A stretch of DNA of 64,000 nucleotides from Roseimicrobium sp. ORNL1 (lineage in GTDB: Bacteria > Verrucomicrobiota > Verrucomicrobiia > Verrucomicrobiales > Verrucomicrobiaceae): assembly GCF_011044495.1 (NCBI RefSeq), contig NZ_CP049143.1, positions 5,890,001 to 5,954,000 on the forward strand. Direction: 5' to 3'. The translations under genes were made by a program, and so were the position numbers. Below are positions 63,985-64,000 of this stretch, piece by piece. The notes beneath the pieces are model-generated. The model was not told the origin of the DNA. It saw only the letters and a list, made by a program, of their open reading frames with translations, and searched no databases. Each line of letters starts with the position of its first letter. Position 1 is the stretch's first letter.

Positions 63985-64000
63985 GAGCGTGTTGTCTGGG

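Overview
The window is about 64 kb of moderately GC-rich bacterial DNA with the gene content of a Verrucomicrobiota member, most likely order Verrucomicrobiales (Verrucomicrobium/Roseimicrobium-like). The support is a four-gene Verru_Chthon cassette (A-D) behind a giant PEP-CTERM protein built of autotransporter-type beta-strand repeats, a DUF1549/DUF1553 cytochrome protein paired with a DUF1501 protein, a ThuA-domain protein, and few recognisable Shine-Dalgarno sites. No rRNA, CRISPR array, prophage or intact insertion sequence was seen.

Left part (1-3.1 kb): the 5' end of a glycerol-facilitator-like channel, then a tightly packed minus-strand trio (NAD-dependent epimerase, GNAT acetyltransferase, DapA-like aldolase) and a tRNA-Arg(CCT). 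From 3.3 to 21.9 kb lies one minus-strand unit: a 3782-residue secreted repeat protein with a PEP-CTERM tail, followed by Verru_Chthon A, B, C and D. The N-termini of these four look like type II secretion minor pseudopilins (GspK-, GspI-, GspJ- and GspH-like, in that order). This is the most distinctive system in the window.

Middle (22-41.6 kb): an SGNH-like secreted protein, a DUF2917 protein divergent from a MocR-type regulator with matching candidate operators between them, an RND efflux pair, and a five-gene minus-strand operon running ECF sigma factor, anti-sigma factor, beta-propeller lipoprotein, DUF1549/DUF1553 cytochrome protein, DUF1501 protein. After these come an uncharacterised 172-aa gene, a flavin amine oxidase, a NagA-like deacetylase with an altered metal-ligand motif, a solitary antitoxin-like gene preceded by two palindromes, and a ThuA-domain protein with a clear terminator.

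Right part (41.8-64 kb) is more housekeeping: a DUF1015 protein, two coupled CNNM/CorC-type membrane proteins, menF-menD (menaquinone entry steps), a SirB1-type protein, an SMP-30-like protein with an unusual insertion, a CtBP-type dehydrogenase, tex, an FAH-family enzyme, a metallophosphoesterase, a large zinc metalloprotease, an LRR-like unknown and alaS. Three REPIN-like inverted-repeat elements lie in intergenic gaps here: two of one family (after tex, and between the LRR-like gene and alaS) and one of another family (between the phosphoesterase and the metalloprotease).

Gene functions are read from motifs and remembered family features; no database search was run. Where several start codons are possible, the choice is explained in the entry.
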